Below, piece after piece: positions 1 through 8,218 of a stretch of 14,370 nt of DNA. Source of the stretch: Microscillaceae bacterium (GTDB lineage: Bacteria > Bacteroidota > Bacteroidia > Cytophagales > Microscillaceae). The DNA lies in the NCBI GenBank assembly GCA_003483885.1, contig DMXI01000501.1, positions 1 through 14,370 on the forward strand, read 5' to 3'. The notes beneath the pieces are model-generated. The model was not told the DNA's origin, ran no database searches, and saw nothing but the letters and a program-made list of their open reading frames with translations. The translations under genes were made by a program, and so were the position numbers. Position 1 is the first letter of the stretch, and every line of letters starts with the position of its first letter.

Positions 1-2
1 AA

Positions 3-881
3 GCCCAATACGCTTTTAGAGTGCTTGCGAGCAGCGGCCAGAGTAAGATTTCAGGACAAGCAAAAAAATTGTATGTAGGAACTACCCTACAGTCAAAAAA
101 CAGAGTAACAGTTTCTCCTCGTAGTTACCTAAGTTTGGTACACAAGTCTGGTGGAACAGTTCAAATCAGTAAAGCAGGAACCTACAGTATTTCCTCTTTG
201 GAGCAAAAGTTGGCCAAAACCAAAGCTTCTGCTTCTAAGCGTTATGCCACTTATATTATCAGTGAGTTGACCAAAAACGGTAAGGAAAATATCAACCGAA
301 ACCGTTACAAATACATGAATGTAACTGGATCGGTAAAAAGAGAAACTACTTTTAACAAGTTTAAAGTATTCTTGGCCTCTACCAGTAACTTTTTCAACCC
401 ACAAGTAGAAGTAAAGTGGAATCCATTGGCAATGACCAAAAAATACAAGGTGACCTTGGTAGACGAGTTTGGCGAAGAGGTATTCTCTCAGGAAACCGCA
501 GATACTACGGTAGCGATCAATTTCAAAGATATCAAAAGCGAAAGCGCAATGTTTATCTTTAATGTGAGCTCACAAGAGCGTACCAACATCAAATCTGAGC
601 CTTACCAGATTGGCCCTATTGAAGTAGAAAAAGCTCCTGCATTCAAAAAAGAGTACGATGCTTTCAAAAAGACCATTTCTGGTAAAATGAATGCCGCTGA
701 CAAACTTACTGAGGCGTTTATTTTTGAGAAGCACGAATTTTATGTAGATGCAATGAAGAGCTACAAAGAAGCTGTGAAAATATCGGGTGGAGATGAAGCG
801 TACGATACTGCTTTCCGTCAGTTTATGATCCGTCACGGTATTGGAGACTACGAGAAATACTTGAAGGACAACAAGAAATAA
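3..881 (+). CDS. Exported FecR-like/TPR-like protein, first tandem copy (5' end cut by window)
   Basis: The reading frame is open from the first full codon and begins A-Q-Y-A-F-R-V-L-A-S-S. This matches the mature start of the next gene, just after its signal peptide, so about 20 residues and the true start lie upstream. The in-frame GTG at 21 is therefore not the start. About 293 residues are visible. The first 80 or so resemble a FecR-type beta domain (KLYVG, then SYLSLVHKSGGTVQISKAG). A beta-rich segment follows (KYKVTLVDEFGEEVF), then a C-terminal helical pair that reads like one TPR unit (AFIFEKHEFYVDAMKSYKEA). Family knowledge: FecR-like domains are often periplasmic or surface modules. 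I cannot name a specific function. It ends at TAA 879-881, followed by a terminator hairpin. The homology to the 1175-2107 gene is plain along the whole length. Confidence 0.85.
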   Translation, partial: AQYAFRVLASSGQSKISGQAKKLYVGTTLQSKNRVTVSPRSYLSLVHKSGGTVQISKAGTYSISSLEQKLAKTKASASKRYATYIISELTKNGKENINRNRYKYMNVTGSVKRETTFNKFKVFLASTSNFFNPQVEVKWNPLAMTKKYKVTLVDEFGEEVFSQETADTTVAINFKDIKSESAMFIFNVSSQERTNIKSEPYQIGPIEVEKAPAFKKEYDAFKKTISGKMNAADKLTEAFIFEKHEFYVDAMKSYKEAVKISGGDEAYDTAFRQFMIRHGIGDYEKYLKDNKK

Positions 882-918
882 GCATTTCATTATCTTATAC
901 ATATTGATAACCAATTAT

Positions 919-947
919 AAACCACCTCTTTTGGGGTGGTTTTTTTT
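919..947 (+). terminator. Rho-independent terminator after first FecR-like gene
   Basis: The inverted repeat AAACCACC (919-926) / GGTGGTTT (935-942) has an 8-nt loop. The 3' arm runs into an uninterrupted T tract to 947. It lies 38 nt after the stop codon at 881 and separates the two tandem copies. Confidence 0.85.
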
Positions 948-1130
948 GTGGTGTATTGGCACGATATACTCCTGAAAATAAACCATTTATTATTCAATAT
1001 GAAGACTTATAATGACCTCATTGAAGAAAATTCATCTTAAAATTGTAACACAAAAAATCAGTTTCCCCGTATATGCATTAGATTTTTCTTGAAAATTTAC
1101 CAAAAATTAAACATTACACGTTTTAACTAC

Positions 1131-1145
1131 TGAGGCAATGCCTCA
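1131..1145. promoter_or_regulatory. Perfect 7-bp palindrome in leader of second FecR-like gene
   Basis: TGAGGCA-A-TGCCTCA has perfect 7-bp arms around one central base and ends 29 nt before the ATG at 1175. It is GC-richer than the surrounding AT-rich leader and has no T tract after it, so it is not a typical terminator. It could be an operator or a small 5'-UTR hairpin. No good Bacteroidota promoter match was found in 948-1174, and this stretch holds no other gene. Confidence 0.3.
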
Positions 1146-1174
1146 ATACCAACATTACCTACACCTTAAAGATC

Positions 1175-2107
1175 ATGATGAAAAATATATTATTAGTGGT
1201 TGCTTGTGGCGTATTGACAATCGGGGTTCAGGCCCAAAGTAAATTTAGAGTATTGGCAAGCAGCGGAAAAAACACCATTGCTGGCAAGAATAAAAAACTG
1301 TACGTAGGCAACAGCCTTGCAGGAAATCAAAATGTAAATGTTTCCTCGCGAAGTTACTTGAGCCTGGTGCACAAATCAGGGGGAACTGTACAAATAAGCA
1401 AAGCTGGAACTTATAACATTGCCAGTCTGGAGCAAAAACTAGCGACCAAGCGTAAATCGGCCACGGGGCGTTATGTAACTTATGTGATTTCGGAACTTAC
1501 CAAAAATGGAAATCAAAACATCAATGCCAACCGATACAAGTATATGAATGTAACTGGATCGGTAAAACGAGCTACTTTCAATGCTTTTAGTGTATACTTA
1601 CCAGAATCTTCTAATTTCTATCAGCCCAAAATCACCATTTCCTGGCAAGCATTGGTAGGCACCAAAAACTACCTCTTGAAAATTACCGATCGTTTTGAGG
1701 AAAAGGTTTTTTATACCAAAACCTTGACCGACACGATAACTACGGTAGATTTTAGTCAGGGCCAGTTAAAAAATGCCCAAGATTTTCTGATAGTGATTGA
1801 GTCTAAAGAAAGAAAAATAAAATCAGATAAGTATGGATTGTTTCGTCTGGACGAAGAAGATGCACCTAAGTTTAACAAAGCCTATGCTTCGTTTAAAAAC
1901 ACCAATACTGAAGGCGATGAGGCTTCGCAGAAGTTATCTGAAGCGTTTTTCTTTGAAGACAAAGGATTTTATACCGATGCTTTACGCTGTTACAAAACGG
2001 CGGCTAAAATTGCCAACAATGCCGATGCTTATGTGGTAGCACTTAAGCAGTTTTTGGTGCGTCGTGATATGGGACAAGTACCCGAAGAAGACCAAAAGAA
2101 AGATTAA
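1175..2107 (+). CDS. Exported FecR-like/TPR-like protein, second tandem copy
   Basis: This is a 310-residue protein starting at ATG 1175; an ATG directly follows at 1178 and either could be used. Residues 1-21 form a signal peptide (hydrophobic ILLVVACGVLTIGV, then QAQ). Residues 25-90 look like a FecR-type beta domain. Residues 153-205 are beta-rich with a conserved W157 and resemble an Ig/FnIII-like strand pattern. Residues 250-295 form a helical pair reading like one TPR unit (FFEDKGFYTDALRCYKTAAK). The tail is charged. It is paralogous to the gene before it, with the best-kept stretches in the FecR-like part and around YKYMNVTGSVKR. Protein-protein or surface binding is a reasonable inference from the domains. 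The actual role is not visible. Confidence 0.88.
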   Translation: MMKNILLVVACGVLTIGVQAQSKFRVLASSGKNTIAGKNKKLYVGNSLAGNQNVNVSSRSYLSLVHKSGGTVQISKAGTYNIASLEQKLATKRKSATGRYVTYVISELTKNGNQNINANRYKYMNVTGSVKRATFNAFSVYLPESSNFYQPKITISWQALVGTKNYLLKITDRFEEKVFYTKTLTDTITTVDFSQGQLKNAQDFLIVIESKERKIKSDKYGLFRLDEEDAPKFNKAYASFKNTNTEGDEASQKLSEAFFFEDKGFYTDALRCYKTAAKIANNADAYVVALKQFLVRRDMGQVPEEDQKKD

Positions 2108-2150
2108 ACCGTAAGAACATCCAAGTAAAACGGGATTGCAACGTGTTTAT

Positions 2151-2182
2151 TTTGTATCACGTACAGAAAGAGACTATCTTTA
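2151..2182 (+). promoter_or_regulatory. Putative Bacteroidota-type promoter for the 2237 gene
   Basis: TTTG at 2151-2154, a 20-nt spacer, then TATCTTTA at 2175-2182 match the TTTG-N19-21-TAnnTTTG pattern with one mismatch. Transcription would start near 2189, giving a leader of about 48 nt. The -7 element lies inside the terminator hairpin of the gene upstream, so promoter and terminator would share bases. Confidence 0.4.
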
Positions 2183-2203
2183 AACAAAGACAGTCTCTTT
2201 TCT
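2167..2203 (+). terminator. Terminator hairpin after second FecR-like gene
   Basis: AAAGAGACT (2167-2175) pairs with AGTCTCTTT (2192-2200). After one A/C mismatch the stem continues with TCTTT/AAAGA (2177-2181 with 2186-2190), leaving an AAAC loop. The 3' arm ends in a short T-rich run. It sits 59 nt after the stop codon at 2107. Confidence 0.7.
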
Positions 2204-2236
2204 GTTTATAGAAAGCTTAAACCACTTGATTCCTAC

Positions 2237-2830
2237 ATGAAAAATAACTTATGTTTTTACTTATTTTTGATAGGGCTGTTGTGTACACAAACTCTGCTGG
2301 CCCAAGAGCAAGGCGTGGAAACACGTCGTGATAGCACCAAAACTGATACCGCTGCTACCAAACAAAATAAAGAAATTACAGGACCTCGTTTCTTGGCCCT
2401 GGATGTTCACCGAAGATTTGGAAAGGTGCGGCGATTCCGATTTTATCGGGGAAATTCGTTTGAGTTTAAAGTAAAAGGAAGCAAAGAACGCTTCGAGACC
2501 AAGATAGAGAGTGTGGGTAAAACTCAACTAGGAATTTTAGGAGGGAATTTGCCACTTGAGAATATTGATAAAGTCTATGTGCGAAACCCAGGATGGTTTA
2601 TACATTCAGGTTCAGTGCTTTTACCCATTGCCGGATTAGGCTATTTTGCATTAGATATGCTCAACCCTGCAGTAGATGATAATCCTGGAAGCAAGCCTTT
2701 TACCGTGCATCGGGAGGCGGTAATTATTAGTGGTTCTTTGATACTGACAGGTATCATCCTCAGATTTTTCAAAAAACGAGTCTTTAAAATAAATAAACGT
2801 CGCATTTTAAGGCCAATGATTAAGTTTTAA
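2237..2830 (+). CDS. Small exported/membrane-anchored protein of unknown function
   Basis: This 197-residue protein starts at ATG 2237. Residues 1-22 are a clear signal peptide ending LLA before Q23. A Ser/Thr/Lys-rich linker runs to about residue 48. Residues 60-116 look like a small all-beta domain (FRFYRGNSFEFKVKG, then GNLPLENIDKVYVR), a pattern I associate with hypothetical Bacteroidota envelope proteins. Two hydrophobic segments follow, at about 120-142 and 160-178. The C-terminus is strongly basic (FFKKRVFKINKRRILRP), suggesting a cytoplasmic tail under the positive-inside rule. I recognise no catalytic motif. It is followed by a bidirectional terminator shared with the convergent gene. 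Confidence 0.8.
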   Translation: MKNNLCFYLFLIGLLCTQTLLAQEQGVETRRDSTKTDTAATKQNKEITGPRFLALDVHRRFGKVRRFRFYRGNSFEFKVKGSKERFETKIESVGKTQLGILGGNLPLENIDKVYVRNPGWFIHSGSVLLPIAGLGYFALDMLNPAVDDNPGSKPFTVHREAVIISGSLILTGIILRFFKKRVFKINKRRILRPMIKF

Positions 2831-2838
2831 TCAAGGAT

Positions 2839-2881
2839 GGTTGAATGGTTCTACTCTCTAACAATAAAACCATTCAACCTT
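2839..2881. terminator. Bidirectional terminator between convergent genes
   Basis: A perfect 12-bp stem joins GGTTGAATGGTT (2839-2850) and AACCATTCAACC (2868-2879), with a 17-nt loop. T-rich or A-rich sequence lies at the right base. It is in the 61-nt gap between the plus-strand stop at 2830 and the minus-strand stop at 2892, so it can serve both genes. Confidence 0.75.
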
Positions 2882-2891
2882 TAAATTTTGT

Positions 2892-3551
2892 TTACTCCAT
2901 GGCCACATTCAAAAAATCATTCAAAGGTTTCATCGCCTGAAATACGTCCAGGATGTGTTTTTTATAACCTTTGGCTTGTACTTGCTTATCGGTTACCTTG
3001 TGCCACATAATAAAACTCTTACGGCGGAGTAAATCAATGTTAGGATTGTCCTTAGAATAACCTTTGGGAGCTGTTTTTACGGCGTCGCCTTCCAATTCCT
3101 TAAAATACTTCTTGAAATCATCAGCCGCCAGCAATTTTCTCAAATCATCGGCATTGTAGTCAATCTCCTGGCGAATTTTAGCCAGATTTTCTCCAGCGGG
3201 CATATAGCTACCTCCTGCCATAAACGATTCACCATTGGGTTGAATCTGTAAATAATACCCTGCCCAATGTGACTTACGGCCCCCTTTGGTAATAGAAGCC
3301 CCAAAATTCAATTTGTAAGGACTTTTATCTTTGCTAAAACGAATGTCCCGATTGAGGCGAAATACACAGTCTTTGGCAGTAAGTCCTTCTACATTAGGAT
3401 CAAAGGCCGCGATTCCTTCAATAATTTCGGTGGTTAAGTCCTCAAAATCGGCTTTGGCTTGCTGATATACCTTTTTGTTGGCGTGCATCCAGTCCCGGTT
3501 GTTATTTTGCGCTAAATCAGTGAGAAAATTCAATATATTTTCTGTGTTCAT
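2892..3551 (-). CDS. DUF2461 family protein
   Basis: This is a 219-residue protein with ATG at 3551-3549, about the usual length for the family. The DUF2461 (TIGR02453-type) signature is complete: the N-terminal FLTDLAQNNNRDWMHANK (residues 9-26), the central FRLNRDIRFSKDKSPYK (64-80) followed by NFGASI, then GYYLQIQP (98-105) and FMAGGSYMP (110-118). There is no signal peptide, so it should be cytoplasmic. The biochemical role of the family is not known to me. It reads the same way as the four-gene array upstream, but a terminator-like hairpin at 3580-3619 separates them, so it is probably its own unit. No clear Shine-Dalgarno is present, which is normal in Bacteroidota. Confidence 0.93.
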   Translation of the reverse strand: MNTENILNFLTDLAQNNNRDWMHANKKVYQQAKADFEDLTTEIIEGIAAFDPNVEGLTAKDCVFRLNRDIRFSKDKSPYKLNFGASITKGGRKSHWAGYYLQIQPNGESFMAGGSYMPAGENLAKIRQEIDYNADDLRKLLAADDFKKYFKELEGDAVKTAPKGYSKDNPNIDLLRRKSFIMWHKVTDKQVQAKGYKKHILDVFQAMKPLNDFLNVAME

Positions 3552-3579
3552 AAATCGTAGGAGTTGATTTTTTGATGAG

Positions 3580-3619
3580 GGGTAAAAATAAGAAAAGGAG
3601 ACTAAAAATAGCCTCCTTT
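3580..3619 (-). terminator. Terminator at the end of the DUF3857 array
   Basis: On the minus strand, AAAGGAG (3619-3613) pairs with CTCCTTT (3600-3594). Two more base pairs lie inside after one mismatch, with a 6-nt loop. The minus-strand sequence then runs TTTTCTTATTTTT. It lies 22 nt after the stop codon of the 3642-5732 gene. Confidence 0.7.
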
Positions 3620-3641
3620 GTACTTAATAAAACTGATATAC

Positions 3642-5732
3642 TTAATCTGATGTTTTGCTGAGTAATAATTTCTGCTGCGTAAACTGATACGCTGCATCCA
3701 GAAACTTCACCATCTTGTCCCAGTCTTCGGCTTTCTCGAAATTGTGTTTGTAGAATTTCCGGCTTTTGATGATGACTTTGTTACCTTCCTTAGTGGCAGA
3801 ACTGATAAATCCTCCAGTTTCGTTTTCTACCTTAAAGTTAAATTTATCTACTCCTTTGACTTCATATCCTGCTGGAACCTGGAAGTTGATCGTGTGCTCA
3901 AAGCTACGCGGATAATCCATGTAAATGTCGTATTTGCGTGTTCGCTGATTTTCCTTGATTTCTACCTGTCCACCAATCAGTTTTCCCGCTTCGATGATAT
4001 AGTTTGGGCCAACTTTTTTCACAAACGCATTGAGAGTAAAAGCATCTTTGAAAATCATATCACGATGCTTCTCGGTACGCCCCGGTTGCACCAATTCAAA
4101 TGATTCTACCTTCTCTATTTTTTGATCATATTCGTCTTCTATGAGTTTTTTGAGATTACCTAAACGCCACTTACGACCTTTTTCCTTTTTATACTTGGGT
4201 TTGTCTTCTACAAGGTAAGGGTGATCTGGAATCAGTGATGAATTGGCCATATCCAACTGAGTGACTAACCTTGTTTGGAAGCGATATTTATTAGCTCCTG
4301 ATACTTGAGTGTTACGTTTGAGCTTTAAAGCTTGCTGATCTACTGACACGTCAAGCGTTGTTTGTACACCATTGTTGGGGAGTATAGGGGTAGTAAACAT
4401 TTTGGGCTTGGTCATCGCACCTGAGCTATAAATTACTTTGGCTTTCACTCCTTGCACACGAAATGGTAATTCATCATACATAATATGAATATAAGGAGGG
4501 CCAATGAGGGCATCGGGAGTACGAAGTAATACCTGACAACCACTAAAACCAATTTGACGTTCGGTATCACCCACATGCCTAAACACTGCTACTGAAATAT
4601 CAAAAGGAATCTTGAGTTTTCTTAAAACGTATCCTATACGGCTAAAGTAGTTGGAGGCCATGCTGGATTGGAGTGAACGAAACTTTTTGTAGGTACGTCG
4701 TAGCCTTAGCTTTTCTCCCCAATAAAATCGAGAATAATAAAAAAGATCTTTGAGTACGGTTTTTCTAGGAAGTTCTTTGAGCTTTTTACTATTTTTTTTC
4801 TCCGCCCATTTTCTAAACTCCTTATACATATTGTTGTCGTTTTTGATTAAATCAACTTGATAATGTTTCTTAAGCCTTGTATTAGAAAGGTTATTGATTA
4901 AACGACCTCGGTTTTTGGTTTCATACGCCCATAATACTCGCCAGCGAATGGTAGGGATGGTTTTGTTGGGGTATATCCATATAGGTTTTACATAACCTTC
5001 TTGGTTATTGTAAGAGTGACTATAAGTCTTAAGCCTTTTTCGGCTGTTTTCAAGCGTAGGCAAAGGAGCGTTGCCCAAAACATCGCACCTTAGTTCTAAC
5101 TTGGGAGGAATGGTAATAGAAATATGCTGCTTTAAAATAGGGTGTTGGTCACTCAGGTTATGGGTATTGAATCCAAGATAATATAACTTGATGATCTTTT
5201 GCTCTACATAATGATAATAATCAATAATGTCTCCTGGGGCGAGGTTTGGTATGGCTACTTTTTTATAATCATTTTTGGTCGATTGCATCTCGACCATATT
5301 GGTGTGCAAGTCAATTTTCTCTTCCTTACCATTGGGTTTAATCACCTTAAATCCCACAAATACTTTGTCTTTACTGGCCCACCTGCCTTGTCGGGCTCGC
5401 TTGAACATGCCCATCTTGTGGCTGCCCTTGAGAAAAGAGAACTCCGAAAATTCTTCTACCGCACTTTTGTCTAATAATTTAACCCGGTAATGGCGATAAG
5501 CAATGCGTCCATAGGTGTTGGCATTGAGCCAATACTCATCTGAAAGTTTACGGGCAATAAATACCGCTGATTCATTTTTCCATTTGTCAGGAATCTTGGT
5601 AACCGCAAAATCGGGATCATTGCCACTCCACATCAATTCCTCAACTTTTCTGATTTCCTTTTTACTTTGGCTCCAGCCAGTTTGTATCAGTACGCACAAT
5701 AGCAACAAAGCTATCCTTTGAGTTTTATTCAT
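3642..5732 (-). CDS. Exported DUF3857-type protein with degenerate transglutaminase core (paralogue 3)
   Basis: This 696-residue protein starts at ATG 5732-5730. Residues 1-21 form a signal peptide (IALLLLCVLIQTGW, then SQ). Residues 30-60 hold the array's N-terminal signature (MW, then KIPDKWKNE). Residues 70-230 look like DUF3857 (VGFKVIKPNGKEEKID; KKVAIPNLAPGDIIDYYHYV). Residues 320-435 align in outline with the transglutaminase core of the 10342-12264 protein, but the GDCKG cysteine motif is replaced by sequence around SSMASNYFSRIGYVL. The NH and LDAT motifs are also not recognisable, so a pseudoenzyme is inferred. Residues 531-690 are the conserved C-terminal block shared with the two upstream paralogues. 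It is probably secreted or periplasmic. It is last of the array, 204 nt after the previous stop. Confidence 0.85.
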   Translation of the reverse strand: MNKTQRIALLLLCVLIQTGWSQSKKEIRKVEELMWSGNDPDFAVTKIPDKWKNESAVFIARKLSDEYWLNANTYGRIAYRHYRVKLLDKSAVEEFSEFSFLKGSHKMGMFKRARQGRWASKDKVFVGFKVIKPNGKEEKIDLHTNMVEMQSTKNDYKKVAIPNLAPGDIIDYYHYVEQKIIKLYYLGFNTHNLSDQHPILKQHISITIPPKLELRCDVLGNAPLPTLENSRKRLKTYSHSYNNQEGYVKPIWIYPNKTIPTIRWRVLWAYETKNRGRLINNLSNTRLKKHYQVDLIKNDNNMYKEFRKWAEKKNSKKLKELPRKTVLKDLFYYSRFYWGEKLRLRRTYKKFRSLQSSMASNYFSRIGYVLRKLKIPFDISVAVFRHVGDTERQIGFSGCQVLLRTPDALIGPPYIHIMYDELPFRVQGVKAKVIYSSGAMTKPKMFTTPILPNNGVQTTLDVSVDQQALKLKRNTQVSGANKYRFQTRLVTQLDMANSSLIPDHPYLVEDKPKYKKEKGRKWRLGNLKKLIEDEYDQKIEKVESFELVQPGRTEKHRDMIFKDAFTLNAFVKKVGPNYIIEAGKLIGGQVEIKENQRTRKYDIYMDYPRSFEHTINFQVPAGYEVKGVDKFNFKVENETGGFISSATKEGNKVIIKSRKFYKHNFEKAEDWDKMVKFLDAAYQFTQQKLLLSKTSD
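3662..4140 (-). repeat. Conserved 479-bp 3' block, copy A
   Basis: This segment encodes residues 531-690 of the 3642-5732 gene. It aligns without any indel to 5957-6435 and 8239-8717. Against the 8239-8717 copy it has runs of complete identity at 3790-3842 (53 bp) and 3949-3998 (50 bp). The coding sequence just upstream of the block is strongly diverged among the three genes. Confidence 0.85.
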
Positions 5733-5881
5733 TCGTCTGTAATTGTTTAATGATGGTGCGAATAAACTAAAAACCAGTAAGGTACAGCCTAGTCATTTTA
5801 GTCAAAAAGTTGGGCATTTTGGGCAAAGTTCTGATAGATGACAAAAGAGGGATAAACGAAGGAGAGATAGAAAGTAAGAGG

Positions 5882-5914
5882 ACCTGAGTACTATAAGATT
5901 AGAAGCACTCAGGT
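5882..5914 (-). terminator. Hairpin between paralogues 2 and 3 (possible weak terminator)
   Basis: Perfect 8-bp arms ACCTGAGT (5882-5889) and ACTCAGGT (5907-5914) enclose a 17-nt loop, 22 nt after the stop codon of the 5937-8084 gene. No strong T tract follows on the minus strand, so it may instead stabilise or attenuate a shared mRNA. The rest of the gap (5733-5936) holds no gene. A very weak promoter-like match (CAAA 5803-5806 and GTAAGGTA 5777-5784 as read on plus) lies upstream of the next gene. Confidence 0.4.
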
Positions 5915-5936
5915 TATAAAATTACAGGAAGCAAGC

Positions 5937-8084
5937 TTATTTAGAGCTTGGTTTCAGAAGCAGTTTCTGCTGCGTAAACTGATACGCCGCATCCAGAAAC
6001 TCCACCATCTTGCCCCAATCTTTGGCTTTCTCAAAATTATGCTTGTAGAACTTTCGGCTTTTGATGATGACTTTGTTGTCTTCTTTGGTGGCAGAACTGA
6101 TAAATCCTCCGGTCTCATTTTCTACCTTAAAGTTAAATTTATCTAACCCTTTTACCTCGTAACCTGTTGGAATCTGGAAGCGGATCGTGTACTCAAAAGT
6201 GCGCGGATAATCCATATAAATATCATATTTGCGTTTCCGCTGATTTTCCTTGATTTCTACCTGTCCACCAATCAGTTTTCCGGCCTCTATGATGTAGTTT
6301 GGACCTACTTTTTTTACAAATGCATTCAGCATAAAAGCATCCTTAAAAATCAAGTTGGGATATTCCTCGGTACGCCCTGGCTGTACCAATTCAAAAGACG
6401 CTACTTTCTCTATTTTTTGCTCATACTCATTCTCGATCATTCTTTTTACTCGCTTAAGTCGCTTCTGATTGGCTTCTTGGGCATCAAATTTTTTTCGGCC
6501 TTCTACCAATGCTGGGTGATCTGGCTGAAATGCCGAATTCGCTATATCTAACTTGGTAAGCAAATCGACTTGATAGTTGATTTTGTGTGCGCCAAACACT
6601 TTCCAGGTTCGCTTCATATCGAGTTGTTGGTTCTTCAATTGTACATTGAACGAGGCACTGAGACCATTTTGATCCGCCTCAGTGATAGATACCTTGCAGG
6701 GGCTTGGATCAAGCTTCATTCTGTAATTTGTCTTGGTAATTTCTAACCTTGTGCCTCTAACCCCTTGAAGTTGGTAAGGGATTTCGTGAGAGAGTTGGTG
6801 TATTCGGGGAAACATGATAATTTTCCTATCCTTTTTTGTTTCAAGAAACACTTCAAAACCCGAGGGCTCAGGAGGGGTAATGGCTGAGTTTGGAGTTCGG
6901 GGCAGTAGTACAATGGCATTGTAAGGAATCTCAAACCGATCGAGTACATAGTTGAAATTACTATAAAAATTGTAATGCTTTAACAGTTTCTGAGCAAGTA
7001 TTTCTTTCCTTTTACTAGTGGGTAAAAAGATATCCACTTCATAATACCAAAAGCGTATGGCTTGGAAAACTTGCTGCGCAATGATTTTTTGAGATAAAGT
7101 TTTAAGTGGGGAGTTATATTTTGCCCGAGATCTTTGGGCCAATGAGCGAAACCAATCGGGTTGAGTAGGACGAAATGGAATCCTGGCATATTTTTCAGGA
7201 TCTTCACTATCCAGAGTGGTTACTTTTAGAGCCTGGGCAAATTGCTCTTGATCTCGAAAGTCAACGATTCCCTGAAAATGAACCAAAGGATAAGAAGCCA
7301 CCTGGTTTACCCAATATGGATTATTATCTCCTTTTTGATTGCGTACATTTAAGGTATATACCTCGCGTTTCATTTTGTTGCGGGCTTTTGTACCATTTCT
7401 TTTAGTAAATGCTGGAGCATCATTTAAAGAAGCATACTTTAAGTATATAAAACCAGAAAGGCCAACTGTGAGGTTTTGGCTTAAGGTAGGTAACTTGCTT
7501 ACAATGTTGAAACTCTGAGTAGGTTGAGGTTGTAAAAACTTTTTTAGCTTTTTGCTTTGATAAACGTAGTAATAATAGTCTATAATATCCCCTAGCTGTA
7601 GGTTCGCAATCGCTACTTTTTTATAAGAAACCTTGCCGTTTTGTATTTTCACCGCGTCTTGATCAAAGTCTACCTCGGTTTCTCTCCCGTCAGGTTTTAC
7701 TACTTTTATACCAAGGATCACCTGCGTTTTTTTAGGATTAGTCATCAATAACGGAATACCTTCAAACAAGCCCTGATTGTAAATAGAAAACTGAGAATAA
7801 GCTTTTACCAAACCTTGGTTTAACAGCTTGATGCGAATATGAAAATATTTCTTGCTCGTAAACCGACGCGCACTACAACTATATTCATAGATTGCTTTTT
7901 TAGCAATAACCACCGCCGCTTCATTTTTCCATTTATCTGGTATTTTGGTAACCTTAAAGGCTGGATCATAGGTTTCCCACATTTTCTTCTTTACCTGTTG
8001 GATCTCCTTTTTAGTCTGGCTAAAGCCTAACTGTAGAGACAATACCAATAACAAGATTCCACTTATTATTCCTTTTTGTTTCAT
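5937..8084 (-). CDS. Exported DUF3857-type protein with degenerate transglutaminase core (paralogue 2)
   Basis: This 715-residue protein starts at ATG 8084-8082. Residues 1-23 are a signal peptide (GIISGILLLVLSLQLG, then FSQ). The N-terminal signature is MW plus TKIPDKWKNEAAVVIAKK (residues 35-63). DUF3857-like features are VILGIKVVKPDGRETEVDF (122-140) and KKVAIANLQLGDIIDYYYYV (155-174). The former transglutaminase region (about 335-450) has no GDCKG-type cysteine and no NH or LDAT motif; what remains is the helix FNYVLDRFEIPYNAIVLLPR and a terminal IPYQLQG. Residues 550-709 are the conserved C-terminal block, preceded by a charged helical linker rich in K, R and E. A catalytic role is unlikely. 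A structural or binding role in the envelope is inference. It lies 134 nt after the previous stop. Confidence 0.85.
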   Translation of the reverse strand: MKQKGIISGILLLVLSLQLGFSQTKKEIQQVKKKMWETYDPAFKVTKIPDKWKNEAAVVIAKKAIYEYSCSARRFTSKKYFHIRIKLLNQGLVKAYSQFSIYNQGLFEGIPLLMTNPKKTQVILGIKVVKPDGRETEVDFDQDAVKIQNGKVSYKKVAIANLQLGDIIDYYYYVYQSKKLKKFLQPQPTQSFNIVSKLPTLSQNLTVGLSGFIYLKYASLNDAPAFTKRNGTKARNKMKREVYTLNVRNQKGDNNPYWVNQVASYPLVHFQGIVDFRDQEQFAQALKVTTLDSEDPEKYARIPFRPTQPDWFRSLAQRSRAKYNSPLKTLSQKIIAQQVFQAIRFWYYEVDIFLPTSKRKEILAQKLLKHYNFYSNFNYVLDRFEIPYNAIVLLPRTPNSAITPPEPSGFEVFLETKKDRKIIMFPRIHQLSHEIPYQLQGVRGTRLEITKTNYRMKLDPSPCKVSITEADQNGLSASFNVQLKNQQLDMKRTWKVFGAHKINYQVDLLTKLDIANSAFQPDHPALVEGRKKFDAQEANQKRLKRVKRMIENEYEQKIEKVASFELVQPGRTEEYPNLIFKDAFMLNAFVKKVGPNYIIEAGKLIGGQVEIKENQRKRKYDIYMDYPRTFEYTIRFQIPTGYEVKGLDKFNFKVENETGGFISSATKEDNKVIIKSRKFYKHNFEKAKDWGKMVEFLDAAYQFTQQKLLLKPSSK
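5957..6435 (-). repeat. Conserved 479-bp 3' block, copy B
   Basis: This segment encodes residues 550-709 of the 5937-8084 gene and is colinear with 3662-4140 and 8239-8717, with no indels. By eye it is somewhat further from the other two copies than they are from each other. Confidence 0.85.
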
Positions 8085-8180
8085 TGTTTTGATGAGTTAT
8101 TTAGGTTTTATAAAAATTACTTGATCACCTGTTTAGTTAGATTACACTTAGCCTGATTGTTATTTTATGCGAAATCAATG

Positions 8181-8200
8181 AGAAAACTCATATGTTTTCT
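8181..8200 (-). other. Small hairpin between paralogues 1 and 2
   Basis: AGAAAAC (8181-8187) and GTTTTCT (8194-8200) form a 7-bp stem with a 6-nt loop, 18 nt after the stop codon of the 8219-10333 gene. There is no proper T tract on the minus strand, so termination here is doubtful. The rest of 8085-8218 shows nothing I can name. Confidence 0.25.
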
Positions 8201-8218
8201 GCTTTACAAATCGTGTGT

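Noticed and set aside
21..23. GTG at 21 as the start of the first gene
   Set aside because: The frame is open to the window edge and matches the mature N-terminus of the paralogue, so the true start is upstream.
3744..4103. Long antisense open frame opposite the conserved C-terminal block, repeated at 8321-8680
   Set aside because: Both copies lie opposite the conserved sense sequence, so their similarity is a by-product. In the third copy the matching frame (from 6039) hits a TAA after about 38 codons, as expected if it is not selected.
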